Shown in pieces: positions 1 through 8,176 of a stretch of 64,000 nucleotides of DNA. Below the pieces are notes generated by a model. That model saw only the letters and a list, made by a program, of their open reading frames with translations. It was not told where the DNA came from and did no database searches. This DNA is from Microbispora sp. H13382 (GTDB taxonomy: Bacteria > Actinomycetota > Actinomycetes > Streptosporangiales > Streptosporangiaceae), in contig NZ_JABBXA010000002.1 of the NCBI RefSeq assembly GCF_014161445.1, forward strand, positions 728,351 to 792,350, read 5' to 3'. How positions within the stretch are numbered: the stretch's first letter is position 1; each line of letters opens with the position of its first letter. The position numbers and the translations under genes are program-made.

Positions 1-534
1 TTCGGCGAGGGCCCGGAAGGGCCCGACATCCTGCTCATCCAGCGCAGTTCGAAGGGCCGTGTGCACGCCGGCCAGCCCGCGTTCCCCGGCGGCGGCGTCG
101 ACCCCGGTGACGACGGCCCGATCGGCGCCGCGCTGCGGGAGGCGCAGGAGGAGACCGGGCTCGACCCCGCGGGCGTCGAGGTCGTCGGGACCATGCCGGA
201 GCTCTACGTGTGGCGCAGCGACAACCGGGTGACGCCCGTGCTCGCCTGGTGGCACACGCCCTGCGCCGTGCACGCCGCGTCTCCCGACGAGGTCGAGGCC
301 GTCGAGCGGGTCCCGGTCGCGGAGCTGGTGGACCCGGCCAACCGGCTGCGGCTGCGCCACCCGCGCGGCATCGTCCCCTCCGTGGCGTTCCGCGTACGCG
401 GCCTGCTCGTGTGGGGCTTCACCGCCGGGGTGCTGGACGGCGTGCTGACGGCGGCGGGCTTCGAGCGCCCCTGGGACCGCTCACGGGTCGAAGATCTTCC
501 CCCCGAGGTCGTCAACCTGGCCGCGCGGGGCTGA
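1..534 (+). CDS. NUDIX hydrolase, CoA pyrophosphatase-like (5' end outside window)
   Basis: The reading frame is open from the first base, so the true start lies upstream. The translated part carries the extended CoA-pyrophosphatase (NuCoA) signature LLIQRS..H.GQPAFPGGGVDPGD followed by the NUDIX helix REAQEETGL. Family members hydrolyse CoA or oxidised CoA to 3',5'-ADP and 4'-phosphopantetheine in the cytosol. It sits just upstream of a MarP-type protease on the same strand, as Rv3672c does beside marP in M. tuberculosis, which supports the assignment. The substrate is inferred from the motif only; a general NUDIX role remains possible. Confidence 0.85.
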   Translation, partial: FGEGPEGPDILLIQRSSKGRVHAGQPAFPGGGVDPGDDGPIGAALREAQEETGLDPAGVEVVGTMPELYVWRSDNRVTPVLAWWHTPCAVHAASPDEVEAVERVPVAELVDPANRLRLRHPRGIVPSVAFRVRGLLVWGFTAGVLDGVLTAAGFERPWDRSRVEDLPPEVVNLAARG

Positions 535-613
535 GCCGGCGGGGTGCTCGTACGCCGCGTACGGCGACGAGACCCGGCAGACGCCCGCACACGACGACGG
601 GCGTGCCTATACC

Positions 614-1813
614 GTGGAAACTGTGCGCGGCGATCTTCTGGATCTCATCCTGATCGGCCTGGTGGTGGCCTTCGCGGTGTCGGGCTACCGGCAGGGCTTC
701 ATCATCGGGGCCTTCAGCTTCTTCGGATTCGTCGGCGGCGCCATCCTGGGGTTGTTCATCGCGCCACCCCTGGCGGGAGCGATCGTCAGCGGCGACATCG
801 AGCGGGCCCTGTTAGCCATCGTCATCGTCTTCCTGACGGCCACCGTCGGGCAGTTCGCGTCCTCCACCATCGGCGCCATGGCCCGTAGCCACGTCACGTG
901 GGAGCCCGCCAAGGCGGTCGACGCCTTCGGCGGCTCGGTCGCCAGCGGCCTGTCGGTTCTGGCCATCGCCTGGCTGATCGGCTCCCTGATGGTCTCGATG
1001 AGCATCGGCCAGCCGCTGATCAAGGACCAGATCAACGGCTCGGTGATCTGGCAGAGCGTCGACGACGCCATCCCGGACGGCGTGGGAGCGCTGCAGAAGC
1101 AGTTCAGGGACTTCGTCAGCACCTCGGAGTGGCCGCAGGTCATCACCTCGATCGGCGGCCAGAACGTGCCGCCGCCGGACCAGAGCCTGATCAACGGAAG
1201 CCCTGCCCTCGTCCGGGCCCGCAGGGCGATCGTCAAGGTGCAGGGCACGGCCCCGAGCTGCCGCAAGCGCATCGAGGGGACCGGGTTCGTCTACGCACGA
1301 CAGCGGATCATGACCAACGCCCACGTCGTCGCCGGGGTCACCGAGGGGCTGCACGTGACCGACTACGACGGCAACCAGTACGACGCCCGGGTCGTCCTCT
1401 ACAACCCCGAGCGGGACATCGCTGTCCTGTTCGTCCCGGACCTCCCGATCGGCGCGCTGCGCTTCGACATGACCGCCGAGAAGGGCGACAGCGCGATCAT
1501 CGCCGGTTACCCGAAGGGGCACCCCTTCACGCCGCTCGCCGCGCGCGTCAGGGTCAAGCAGCGCGCCGAGTCGTACGACATCTACAACAAGCGCAAGGTG
1601 GAGCGTGAGGTCTACGCGATCCGCGGCAAGGTCCAGCCGGGCAACTCGGGTGGGCCGCTGCTGAGCCCGGAGGGCCGGGTGCTCGGAGTGATCTTCGCCG
1701 CCGCGACGGACCAGCCGGAGACGGGCTTCGCCCTCACGGCGGAGGAGGTCATGCGCGACGCCACCGACGGCAGCGGCGCCGTCGCCCGTGTGGGCACGCA
1801 GGACTGCGACTGA
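614..1813 (+). CDS. marP: MarP-like membrane-anchored trypsin-like serine protease
   Basis: The 399-residue protein has an N-terminal CvpA-like domain with about four membrane helices (residues 10-130) and an extracytoplasmic chymotrypsin-fold protease. The catalytic triad is visible as His237 (TNAHVV), Asp268 (ERDIAV) and Ser345 (GNSGGP). Cys216 and Cys398 match the disulfide known from mycobacterial MarP (C214/C395). In M. tuberculosis MarP maintains pH homeostasis and processes a peptidoglycan hydrolase under acid stress; the same job here is inference. A second GTG at 623, with TATACC just before the first GTG, could be the real leaderless start. Leu67 is a TTA codon. Confidence 0.9.
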   Translation: METVRGDLLDLILIGLVVAFAVSGYRQGFIIGAFSFFGFVGGAILGLFIAPPLAGAIVSGDIERALLAIVIVFLTATVGQFASSTIGAMARSHVTWEPAKAVDAFGGSVASGLSVLAIAWLIGSLMVSMSIGQPLIKDQINGSVIWQSVDDAIPDGVGALQKQFRDFVSTSEWPQVITSIGGQNVPPPDQSLINGSPALVRARRAIVKVQGTAPSCRKRIEGTGFVYARQRIMTNAHVVAGVTEGLHVTDYDGNQYDARVVLYNPERDIAVLFVPDLPIGALRFDMTAEKGDSAIIAGYPKGHPFTPLAARVRVKQRAESYDIYNKRKVEREVYAIRGKVQPGNSGGPLLSPEGRVLGVIFAAATDQPETGFALTAEEVMRDATDGSGAVARVGTQDCD

Positions 1814-1824
1814 CGCGCGCCCGG

Positions 1825-2307
1825 CTACTCGCCGGGGGTCAGGCGGGCGAGGATGGCGGAGACGGCGGAGCCGGCGTCGGCGTTCCCCTCGTCGATGACG
1901 GCCGTGATCGCGTCGGCCTCCACGGCCAGGGCCCGCAGGTCGAGTCCGTATGGCCGGGTCGAGCCGTACGCGCCGAGCCGGGCGGATCCACGGGTCAGCA
2001 GGGCGGCGGCGCCGGCGAGGTTGCCGCGCTGGATGTGCGTGAGGCCGACGCATATCTGCGCGAGCCCCTGCCACAGCTCGCGTTCCTCGGCCGGGCCGGT
2101 CTTCCAGCGGGCCTCCAGCACCTCGTGGGCGTGGAAGGGCCGGCCCGCCGCGAGCAGCTTCCTGGCCTCCTCCAGCGCCTCCCCGGCGGTGGGGGCGTAG
2201 TCGTCCGGCACCCGGGGCACTCCCTCGGTGCCTCTGGGGAGCGGCCTGCCGTACTCGTCGCGAGGACGTGCATTGCGGGGGCGGCCCGCTTCGTCACGGT
2301 CACGCAT
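1825..2307 (-). CDS. DUF309 domain-containing protein
   Basis: The 160-residue soluble protein has a charged N-terminus (residues 1-38), then the DUF309 helical core with FHAHEVLEARWK, ERELWQGLAQICVGLTHIQRGN and a conserved LL.RG segment. The function of DUF309 proteins is not established. The gene converges on the marP-like gene with 11 nt between stop codons, and its ATG at 2307 follows a GGAGA Shine-Dalgarno. It interrupts an otherwise mycobacterium-like order (protease, then EphE-like hydrolase), so it looks like a lineage-specific insertion. Confidence 0.85.
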   Translation of the reverse strand: MRDRDEAGRPRNARPRDEYGRPLPRGTEGVPRVPDDYAPTAGEALEEARKLLAAGRPFHAHEVLEARWKTGPAEERELWQGLAQICVGLTHIQRGNLAGAAALLTRGSARLGAYGSTRPYGLDLRALAVEADAITAVIDEGNADAGSAVSAILARLTPGE

Positions 2308-2475
2308 GATCTCTCCGCAGTGCGCGTGGGCGGTTCAGGGCGGCCGAAGCGCCGTCGATCTCCTGGAGGACCATAGATCAACCAGGAAGTTGGGCCACTT
2401 CAGGGCACATTTCTACTATCTTCTTCAAGATCACGGGTGTCGATCCCGCAGCCGATCGCGGAGCCCGGTCGCGCC

Positions 2476-2525
2476 GGCCGGTCGTGCCAGCCGACCGTGG
2501 CGGCCGGTCGTGGCGGCCGGTCGTG
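2476..2525. repeat. Short GC-rich tandem/dispersed repeat
   Basis: The 11-mer GGCCGGTCGTG occurs at 2476-2486, 2502-2512 and 2515-2525, with a degenerate copy (AGCCGACCGTG) at 2489-2499. It lies in the 263-bp gap between the DUF309 gene and the EphE-like gene, which otherwise shows an AT-richer patch (about 2385-2440) where the DUF309 promoter probably sits. Confidence 0.7.
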
Positions 2526-2570
2526 TCAGCGGGGAGGCCGGCTACCGGAGGGCGGGCACCGGACGGCGCC

Positions 2571-3491
2571 TCAGCGGTCGGGTTCGGGGTCGGAGAGCCA
2601 GGAGATGATCTCGGCGTTGAACTGCTCGGGGCGCTCCTCGTGCGGGAAATGCCCGGCGCCCTCGATCAGCCGCCATCGGTACGGCGCGGCCACGAACCTG
2701 CTGGAGCCCTGGGCGGTCCGGGGCAGGACGCACGGGTCGAGCGCGCCGTGCAGTTGCAGCGTCGGCGCCTCGATCTCGGCGCGCATCTGCCGGGCATAGC
2801 GGAAGCCGTCCGGGCGGATCTGGGATCGGGCGAACCAGCGGTAGTACTCTAGCGCGCAGTGGGCGACCGTCGGGATCCGCATCGCCTCCCGGTACACCTG
2901 TGTCACGCCGTCGCCGGGCCACCGAGGCCCGGCCCACTTCTCGACGAGCCGGCCCACCGCCGCGCCGCCCTTGCGGGTCAGCTTCCGCTCCGGCAGGAAG
3001 GGCAGCTGGAATCCCAGGGCGTAGCGGCCGGCCTTGAGCTGCCCCAGCGGGTCGGTGAACAGCGCGGCGCGCAGGCGCAGCGGGTGCGGCGCCGACACCG
3101 CGACCAGCCGTCGCACCACCTTCGGGTCGAGGACGCCCATCGTCCAGCCCAGCAGACCGCCCCAGTCGTGGCCGACCACGACGGCGCTCGTCTCGCCGAG
3201 CGCGCGCACCAGGCCCGCCGCGTCCACGGCCAGCGTGGGCAGGTCGTAGCCGCGCGGCGGCTTGTCGCTGGCGCCGTATCCGCGCAGGTCGACGGCGACG
3301 GCCCGGTAGCCGGCCGCGGCCAGCGCCGGAAGCTGGTGCCGCCAGGTCCACCAGAACTGGGGGAATCCGTGCAGCAGCAGGACCAGCGGCCCGTCCCCGG
3401 CCTCGGCCACGTGGAACCGCACGCCGCCCGCGTGCACCGTCCGGTGCGTCCAGGGGCCGTCGACCTCGATCAGCGTCTCGTCAACCGGCAT
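2571..3491 (-). CDS. Alpha/beta hydrolase, epoxide-hydrolase (EphE)-like
   Basis: The 306-residue alpha/beta-hydrolase has the oxyanion motif HGFP (41-44), nucleophile Asp109 in GHDWGG, acid Asp252 (GALDP) and base His281 (GAGHFPH), the order expected for epoxide hydrolases and haloalkane dehalogenase relatives. Such enzymes open epoxides to diols through an aspartyl-ester intermediate; the substrate cannot be read from sequence. Its start overlaps the end of the upstream membrane-protein gene by 11 nt, indicating an operon. The neighbour set matches Rv3670 (ephE) beside marP and acs in M. tuberculosis. Confidence 0.85.
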   Translation of the reverse strand: MPVDETLIEVDGPWTHRTVHAGGVRFHVAEAGDGPLVLLLHGFPQFWWTWRHQLPALAAAGYRAVAVDLRGYGASDKPPRGYDLPTLAVDAAGLVRALGETSAVVVGHDWGGLLGWTMGVLDPKVVRRLVAVSAPHPLRLRAALFTDPLGQLKAGRYALGFQLPFLPERKLTRKGGAAVGRLVEKWAGPRWPGDGVTQVYREAMRIPTVAHCALEYYRWFARSQIRPDGFRYARQMRAEIEAPTLQLHGALDPCVLPRTAQGSSRFVAAPYRWRLIEGAGHFPHEERPEQFNAEIISWLSDPEPDR

Positions 3492-3978
3492 CGCTCACGG
3501 ACTCCCGGTGGGCGCCCACCTGCCCGGCGGTCGGGCCGGTGTACGGCGGCGGCGCCGGGGCCGCGGGTCGCGCCGTGGGGGCCGGAATCGTCTCCGGCAG
3601 CTCCTCGGCCTCCTCCGGGCCCCCGAGGCCGCGCAGGCTCCGCCTGGTGCGCTTCATGCCGGTCAGCCCCTTGAGCCGCCGGTAGCCGATGAAGACCAGC
3701 AACCCGGCCGTCAGGAGGTAGAACACGGTGACGATCGTGAACGCGAGCCATGTGGCCAGCCCCACGGCCACGAGGGCGTACGCGATCGCGAAGGAGGCCA
3801 GGATCAGGCACAGGTGCCCGATGAAGGCCGCGGCGCCGAACAGCCCGGCGGCCATGCCGACCCGCTTCGCGTCGAACTTGAGCTCGGCCTTCGCCAGCTC
3901 GATCTCCGACCGTACGAGGGTCGAGATGTGATGGCTCGCCTGGGCGACCAGCGCACCGAGCGATTCGTCCTCGGGCAT
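3481..3978 (-). CDS. Actinobacterial holin-X-type (phage holin family) small membrane protein
   Basis: The 165-residue protein has an amphipathic N-terminal segment ending in a charged helix (HHISTLVRSEIELAKAELK), then two long hydrophobic segments (roughly residues 50-80 and 84-110), then a Pro/Ala-rich cytosolic tail. This matches the actinobacterial 'putative holin-X, holin superfamily III' proteins, which are chromosomal and not evidence of a phage. The ATG at 3978 has an AGGAG 7 nt upstream and is preferred over a longer reading. It is first in an operon with the EphE-like hydrolase and corresponds in position to Rv3669. Its function is unknown. Confidence 0.8.
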   Translation of the reverse strand: MPEDESLGALVAQASHHISTLVRSEIELAKAELKFDAKRVGMAAGLFGAAAFIGHLCLILASFAIAYALVAVGLATWLAFTIVTVFYLLTAGLLVFIGYRRLKGLTGMKRTRRSLRGLGGPEEAEELPETIPAPTARPAAPAPPPYTGPTAGQVGAHRESVSDAG

Positions 3979-4130
3979 GAGCGATCTCCTATCTGCGACT
4001 ATCAAACATCATCTCGTGCCCGTCCGCGCACGTGCACGCGAAGCCCCTCACCTGTGGATGACCGCAGTCCGGAGGCCGCACAGGCGGGGACCTGCCTACA
4101 GACGGCCGGAATATGACGCCCCAGGCGATC

Positions 4131-4174
4131 TGCCCGCTCCCCGCCGCGCCCGAACCCGCGGCGGGGAGCGGGCA
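4131..4174 (-). terminator. Terminator hairpin downstream of acs
   Basis: Perfect 18-bp inverted repeat (4131-4148 with 4157-4174) around an 8-nt loop, starting 64 nt after the acs stop. There is no T-tract, which is common for actinobacterial terminators. The rest of the 4006-4237 gap shows no gene I can support. Confidence 0.85.
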
Positions 4175-4237
4175 GAGACGAGGAAGGCGCGGACGCCGTA
4201 CGTCCACGCCTTCCTCAGGAGATCGGGCGGCTCGCGA

Positions 4238-6214
4238 TCAGTCGTCGCTCTTGGCGCTGGGCAGCTTCTCCGCGATCAGGTTCATGACCGAGCTGTCGGT
4301 CAGCGTGGTGACGTCCCCGAGGGAGCGGTTCTCCGCCACGTCGCGCAGCAGCCGGCGCATGATCTTGCCGGAGCGGGTCTTCGGCAGCTCGGGCACGACC
4401 AGGATCTGCCGCGGCTTGGCGATCGGGCCGAGCGTCTTGGCCACGTGGGCGCGCAGCTCGGCGGCGATGTCGTCGCTCTCCTCCGCGCTGCCGCGCAGGA
4501 TCACGAAGGCCACGATGGCCTGGCCGGTGAGGGGGTCGGTGGCGCCCACGACGGCCGCCTCGGCCACCTTCGGGTGGCTGACCAGCGCGCTCTCGACCTC
4601 GGTGGTGGAGATGTTGTGCCCGGAGACGAGCATGACGTCGTCCACCCGGCCGAGCAGCCACAGGTCGCCGTCCTCGTCGCGCTTGGCGCCGTCGCCGGGG
4701 AAGTACATCCCCTCGAACCGCGACCAGTAGGTGTCGACGTAGCGCTTGTCGTCGCCCCAGATCGTCCGGAGCATGGCCGGCCAGGGCTCGCGGACCACGA
4801 GGAACCCGCCGCCGCCGTTCGGCACCGAGTTGCCCTGGTCGTCGACCACGTCGGCCGAGATGCCGGGCAGCGGCTGCATGGCGGCGCCGGGCTTGGCGGC
4901 CGTGACGCCGGGAAGCGGGCTGATCATGATGCCGCCCGTCTCCGTCTGCCACCACGTGTCCACGACGGGGCAGCGGTTGGCGCCGATGTGCTCGCGGTAC
5001 CAGACGTACGCCTCGGGGTTGATGGGCTCGCCGACCGACCCGAGCACCCGCAGGGACGACATGTCGTACTTCGCCGGGATGTCGTCGCCCCACTTCATGA
5101 ACGTACGGATCGCGGTGGGGGCGGTGTAGAGGATCGTGACCTTGTACTTCTGCACGATTTCCCAGAAGCGCCCGCGGTGCGGGGTGTCCGGGGTGCCCTC
5201 GTAGATCACGCTGGTCGCGCCGTTGGCGAGCGGGCCGTACACGATGTAGGAGTGCCCGGTGACCCAGCCGATGTCGGCGGTGCACCAGTAGATGTCGGTC
5301 TCGGGCTTGAGGTCGAAGACCGCGTGGTGGGTCCAGGCGACCTGGGTGAGGTAGCCGCCGGTGGTGTGCAGGATGCCCTTGGGCTTCCCGGTCGTGCCGC
5401 TGGTGTAGAGGATGTACAGCGGGTCCTCGGCGTCGTGCGGCACCGGCTCGTGCTCGGCCGGCTGGCGGTCCACGAGGTCGTGCCACCAGACGTCCCGGTC
5501 GCTCCACGCGATGTCCTGGCCGGTCCTGCGCACCACGAGGACATGCTCGACGCCGGGGCACTCGGCGACCGCCTCGTCGACCGTCGGCTTGAGCGCGCTC
5601 GGCGCGCCGCGGCGGAAGCCGCCGTCGGCCGTGACGACGACCTTGGCGTCCGCGTCGTGGATGCGGCTCTTCAGGGCGGAGGCGGAGAAACCGCCGAAGA
5701 CCACCGAGTGGATCGCCCCGATCCGGGCGCAGGCCAGCAGGGTGATGGGCAGCTCGGGGATCATCGGCATGTAGACCGCGACCCGGTCGCCCTTGCGCAC
5801 CCCCAGCTCCTGCAGCGCGTGGGCCGCCTTCGCGACCTCCTTCTGCAGGTCGGCGTAGGTGATCGTACGGCTGTCGCCCTCGGGCTCGCCCTCCCAGTAG
5901 TAGGCGACCTTGTCGCCCCGGCCGGCCTCCACGTGGCGGTCGACGCAGTTGTAGGCGACGTTGAGCTTGCCGCCGATGAACCACTTGGCGAAGGGGGGCT
6001 CCCACTCCAGCGTGGTGTCCCAGCGCTCCGCCCACGTGAGCCGCTCCGCGGCGCGCTCCCAGAAGGCGAGCCGGTCCCGGGCGGCCTCCTCGTAGGCGTC
6101 CGCCGTGATGTTCGCGGCCGACGCCAGGTCCGCCGGGGGCTCGAACCGGCGCGTCTCGCTCAGCAGGTTCGACAGCGTCTCCTGGGTTTCCTGACCGGGG
6201 GTCTCGGTGGCCAC
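4238..6214 (-). CDS. acs: Acetyl-CoA synthetase (AMP-forming)
   Basis: The 658-residue enzyme activates acetate to acetyl-CoA via acetyl-AMP. Visible motifs are the phosphate-binding loop [11 protein letters not shown] (270-280), WWQTETGG, and the C-terminal TRSGKIMRR with catalytic Lys617. In this family that lysine is the acetylation site through which the enzyme is switched off; an AcuC-type deacetylase lies at 62646-63809. The GTG start at 6214 has GAAGGAG upstream. Length and motifs are those of full-length Acs. A TTGACA-like hexamer (minus strand, 6312-6307) upstream could be part of its promoter, but I see no convincing -10. Confidence 0.97.
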   Translation of the reverse strand: MATETPGQETQETLSNLLSETRRFEPPADLASAANITADAYEEAARDRLAFWERAAERLTWAERWDTTLEWEPPFAKWFIGGKLNVAYNCVDRHVEAGRGDKVAYYWEGEPEGDSRTITYADLQKEVAKAAHALQELGVRKGDRVAVYMPMIPELPITLLACARIGAIHSVVFGGFSASALKSRIHDADAKVVVTADGGFRRGAPSALKPTVDEAVAECPGVEHVLVVRRTGQDIAWSDRDVWWHDLVDRQPAEHEPVPHDAEDPLYILYTSGTTGKPKGILHTTGGYLTQVAWTHHAVFDLKPETDIYWCTADIGWVTGHSYIVYGPLANGATSVIYEGTPDTPHRGRFWEIVQKYKVTILYTAPTAIRTFMKWGDDIPAKYDMSSLRVLGSVGEPINPEAYVWYREHIGANRCPVVDTWWQTETGGIMISPLPGVTAAKPGAAMQPLPGISADVVDDQGNSVPNGGGGFLVVREPWPAMLRTIWGDDKRYVDTYWSRFEGMYFPGDGAKRDEDGDLWLLGRVDDVMLVSGHNISTTEVESALVSHPKVAEAAVVGATDPLTGQAIVAFVILRGSAEESDDIAAELRAHVAKTLGPIAKPRQILVVPELPKTRSGKIMRRLLRDVAENRSLGDVTTLTDSSVMNLIAEKLPSAKSDD

Positions 6215-6474
6215 TCCGTGCTCCTTCAGCGTCTAAAAAGGTTGTCTCTCGTTCGGCCGCCTCGGCCAAGCAGGGGTATGCGTGTCCCACTTCACCAGGC
6301 GAGCGGTGTCAAGTACAAGTAATCGGGGTGGGGGCGTTTTGTCCGGTTACCGGCCTTTGGCCTGCAAACTTAGCCGCAGGCGATGAGCCCGCCGAGACCG
6401 GAGTCGCCGTTGTGCGGTGAACGGCCGCACCTCCTCGGCGAACGACGTTCTACCGGCGGGTATGGTCGGGGGCT

Positions 6475-7251
6475 GTGAGCGATCCCCTGGCCGTGATCGC
6501 CGGGCTGCCCGGCGTGCCCGAGGCCGTACAGGAGGCCCGCGAGGCCGTCGACCGGCTCTATCGTCACCGGGTGCTGCGCCGGCGCAGTCCCGAGGTGTCG
6601 GCCGAGTCGGCCCTGCGTGGCGCGCGTGCCTCCGCCGCGATCGAGGGCGTGGACGTGCCGCTCGAGCCGCTGCGCATGGGCGAGGTGACCGACCCCGTCG
6701 TGCAGGGCGCGCTGCGCGCCTCGGCCGAACTCGGCCGGCTGGCCCCGACATGGCGGTCGGCGCCACGCCAGGTGCTCGCCCGGCTGCACGCGCTCGCGGC
6801 GGCGGGCCTGACCACCGAGCCCGGCAGGCCGCGCACCGCGCCCACGACCGCCGATCCGCTCGGGCTCGGCCCGGCGCCCGGACCGGAGGAGACCGCGGCG
6901 CGTATGTCGGCCCTCGCCGGGCTGGTCACGGCCTCCGCCGCGGCGCCCGCCCTCGTGCTCGCCGCGATCGTGCACGCGGAGCTGGCGGTGCTGCGTCCCT
7001 TCGGTGTGGCCGACGGCCTGGTCGCCCGTGCCGCCGAACGGCTCACGCTGGTCGACCTCGGTCTGGACCCCAAGTCGCTGGCCGCCGTCGAGGTGGGCCA
7101 CGCCGACCTCGGCGACGCGTACGCCGAGAGCCTCAGGGCGTACCTCAAGGGCACGGGCGAGGGCGTCGGGACGTGGGTGCGGCACTGCGCCTCGGCGGTC
7201 GTCCTGGGCGTGCGCGAGACGACGGCGATCTGCGAGGCCATGTCCCGCTGA
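6475..7251 (+). CDS. Fic-fold-like protein with degenerate active site
   Basis: The 258-residue all-helical protein has an inhibitory-motif-like N-terminal part (ARASAAIEG, about 44-52) and a segment VHAELAVLRPFGVADGLVAR that aligns with the Fic core HPFxxGNGR. The catalytic His is Arg and the GNGR anion hole is lost, so nucleotidyl transfer is unlikely. Homologues in Streptomyces are loosely annotated as oxidoreductase (SCO3559-like), a label the sequence does not support. Its position next to ssd matches the locus that carries scr3559. The start is GTG, with TATGGT 8 nt before it and no clear Shine-Dalgarno, so it may be leaderless. Confidence 0.7.
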   Translation: MSDPLAVIAGLPGVPEAVQEAREAVDRLYRHRVLRRRSPEVSAESALRGARASAAIEGVDVPLEPLRMGEVTDPVVQGALRASAELGRLAPTWRSAPRQVLARLHALAAAGLTTEPGRPRTAPTTADPLGLGPAPGPEETAARMSALAGLVTASAAAPALVLAAIVHAELAVLRPFGVADGLVARAAERLTLVDLGLDPKSLAAVEVGHADLGDAYAESLRAYLKGTGEGVGTWVRHCASAVVLGVRETTAICEAMSR

Positions 7252-7699
7252 CGCACCCACGCCGGCCGCCGGCTGCGGCAGGGCGTAGACAGCTGTGCGC
7301 GCTGCTGGGACAACCGTGGGCGGCGCCGGAGGCGCTGCCTGTGGACGGACAGCGTGGGCGGCGGCCGTGACGCGCAGGCTCTGTGGGTGCGCGCGTGCGG
7401 GTGTCTGGGGTGTGCGGCGGACAAAGCAGACGGCGTCCCTGGTGTGGGACGCCGCCGCCAGTACGTGTCACCGGGTTACCAAGCGTGCACCTGAATTTGT
7501 CGGAGCGGGTCAAGCCCGTCTCGACACGCCTCCCGCGGCTGGTCGCGCGTGGGTACCCGATGCCGTACGCGGACCCGCAGGTCCGTAATCCCTTTTTACG
7601 TCCGTTCCCCCGGGATGGAAACCCCCGGTTCCAAGAGCTTTAACGAGTCACCTGCGTCATTCCTGTACTTCTGTCCCCATTGATGCTGTATGTCGGCAT

Positions 7700-8012
7700 G
7701 AAGGATGCGGTGGGTGACTCCCCGTGGCAGTCGTCTTCACCCGTTGCGACCGCGCCTGTCGACATGTCAGACTGACTTTTGGAAAAAGTTTTACTCAGAT
7801 TGGGCGGGGTTCTCGACGTCCCTCTCGTGATCAGGCAGCATACGGTGTGTCTCTGATTCGGAACGGCGAGCGTCCCCGGGGGTATCTGACCCTTGCCATG
7901 CCCTGGTCTCTTGTTTAAAGCTTTCTTGTAATACGGGACCGGCTCTACCCCCCCAGAGCCGGACCGCTACGGCGACCCCCGCTATCCCCCCCGGCGGGGG
8001 TCGCCCCTTTTT
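7700..8012 (+). ncRNA. Putative Ms1 / scr3559-type small RNA (boundaries approximate)
   Basis: The 925-nt gap between the Fic-like gene and ssd has no supportable ORF but an AT-richer core (about 7590-7935) with several potential stems: GGGTGA/TCACCC, ACTTTT/AAAAGT around 7783, ATCAG/CTGAT around 7834. It ends in two strong hairpins and a T-run at 8012. In Mycobacterium the abundant RNA-polymerase-binding Ms1 (MTS2823) lies just beyond the ssd end of the tad cluster, and in Streptomyces scr3559 lies between the SCO3559 and SCO3558 (ssd-like) genes, the same neighbours as here. The 5' end is a guess from the roughly 300-nt length of Ms1; the call rests on synteny and structure, not on sequence identity. 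Confidence 0.5.
7939..8012 (+). terminator. Tandem hairpins with T-run (intrinsic terminator)
   Basis: First hairpin: 8-bp stem CCGGCTCT/AGAGCCGG (7939-7946 with 7955-7962). Second: perfect 12-bp stem 7971-7982 with 7994-8005, followed directly by CCTTTTT (8006-8012). The T-run orients it to the plus strand, so it should end a transcript starting inside the preceding gap. Confidence 0.85.
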
Positions 8013-8059
8013 CCTGATCTTCACGGCGGGCTTTGACGATCAGAGCGAGCCGCTCGGTC

Positions 8060-8086
8060 TTGTCCACAGGCGGGGTTCCGTCCACA
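8060..8086. other. Pair of DnaA-box-like sites upstream of ssd
   Basis: TTGTCCACA (8060-8068, matching the actinobacterial DnaA-box consensus) and CCGTCCACA (8078-8086) lie in the same orientation about 90 bp before the ssd start. Binding is inferred from sequence only. Confidence 0.5.
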
Positions 8087-8176
8087 GAATGTGGTTCGCC
8101 GCCCCGGGCCGGTGGCGGTCGCTCGCATTGTGGTCCTCCCGAACGCCGAGTCGTCCCGGACGACAGGGAGACACCG

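Noticed and set aside
3481..3978. Phage remnant because of a holin-like protein
   Set aside because: The protein belongs to a chromosomal actinobacterial family found in the same place in M. tuberculosis; no other phage genes are present.
3977..6322. A 781-codon open frame antisense to acs
   Set aside because: The opposite strand encodes a clear full-length acetyl-CoA synthetase with all motifs; the antisense product has no recognisable features.
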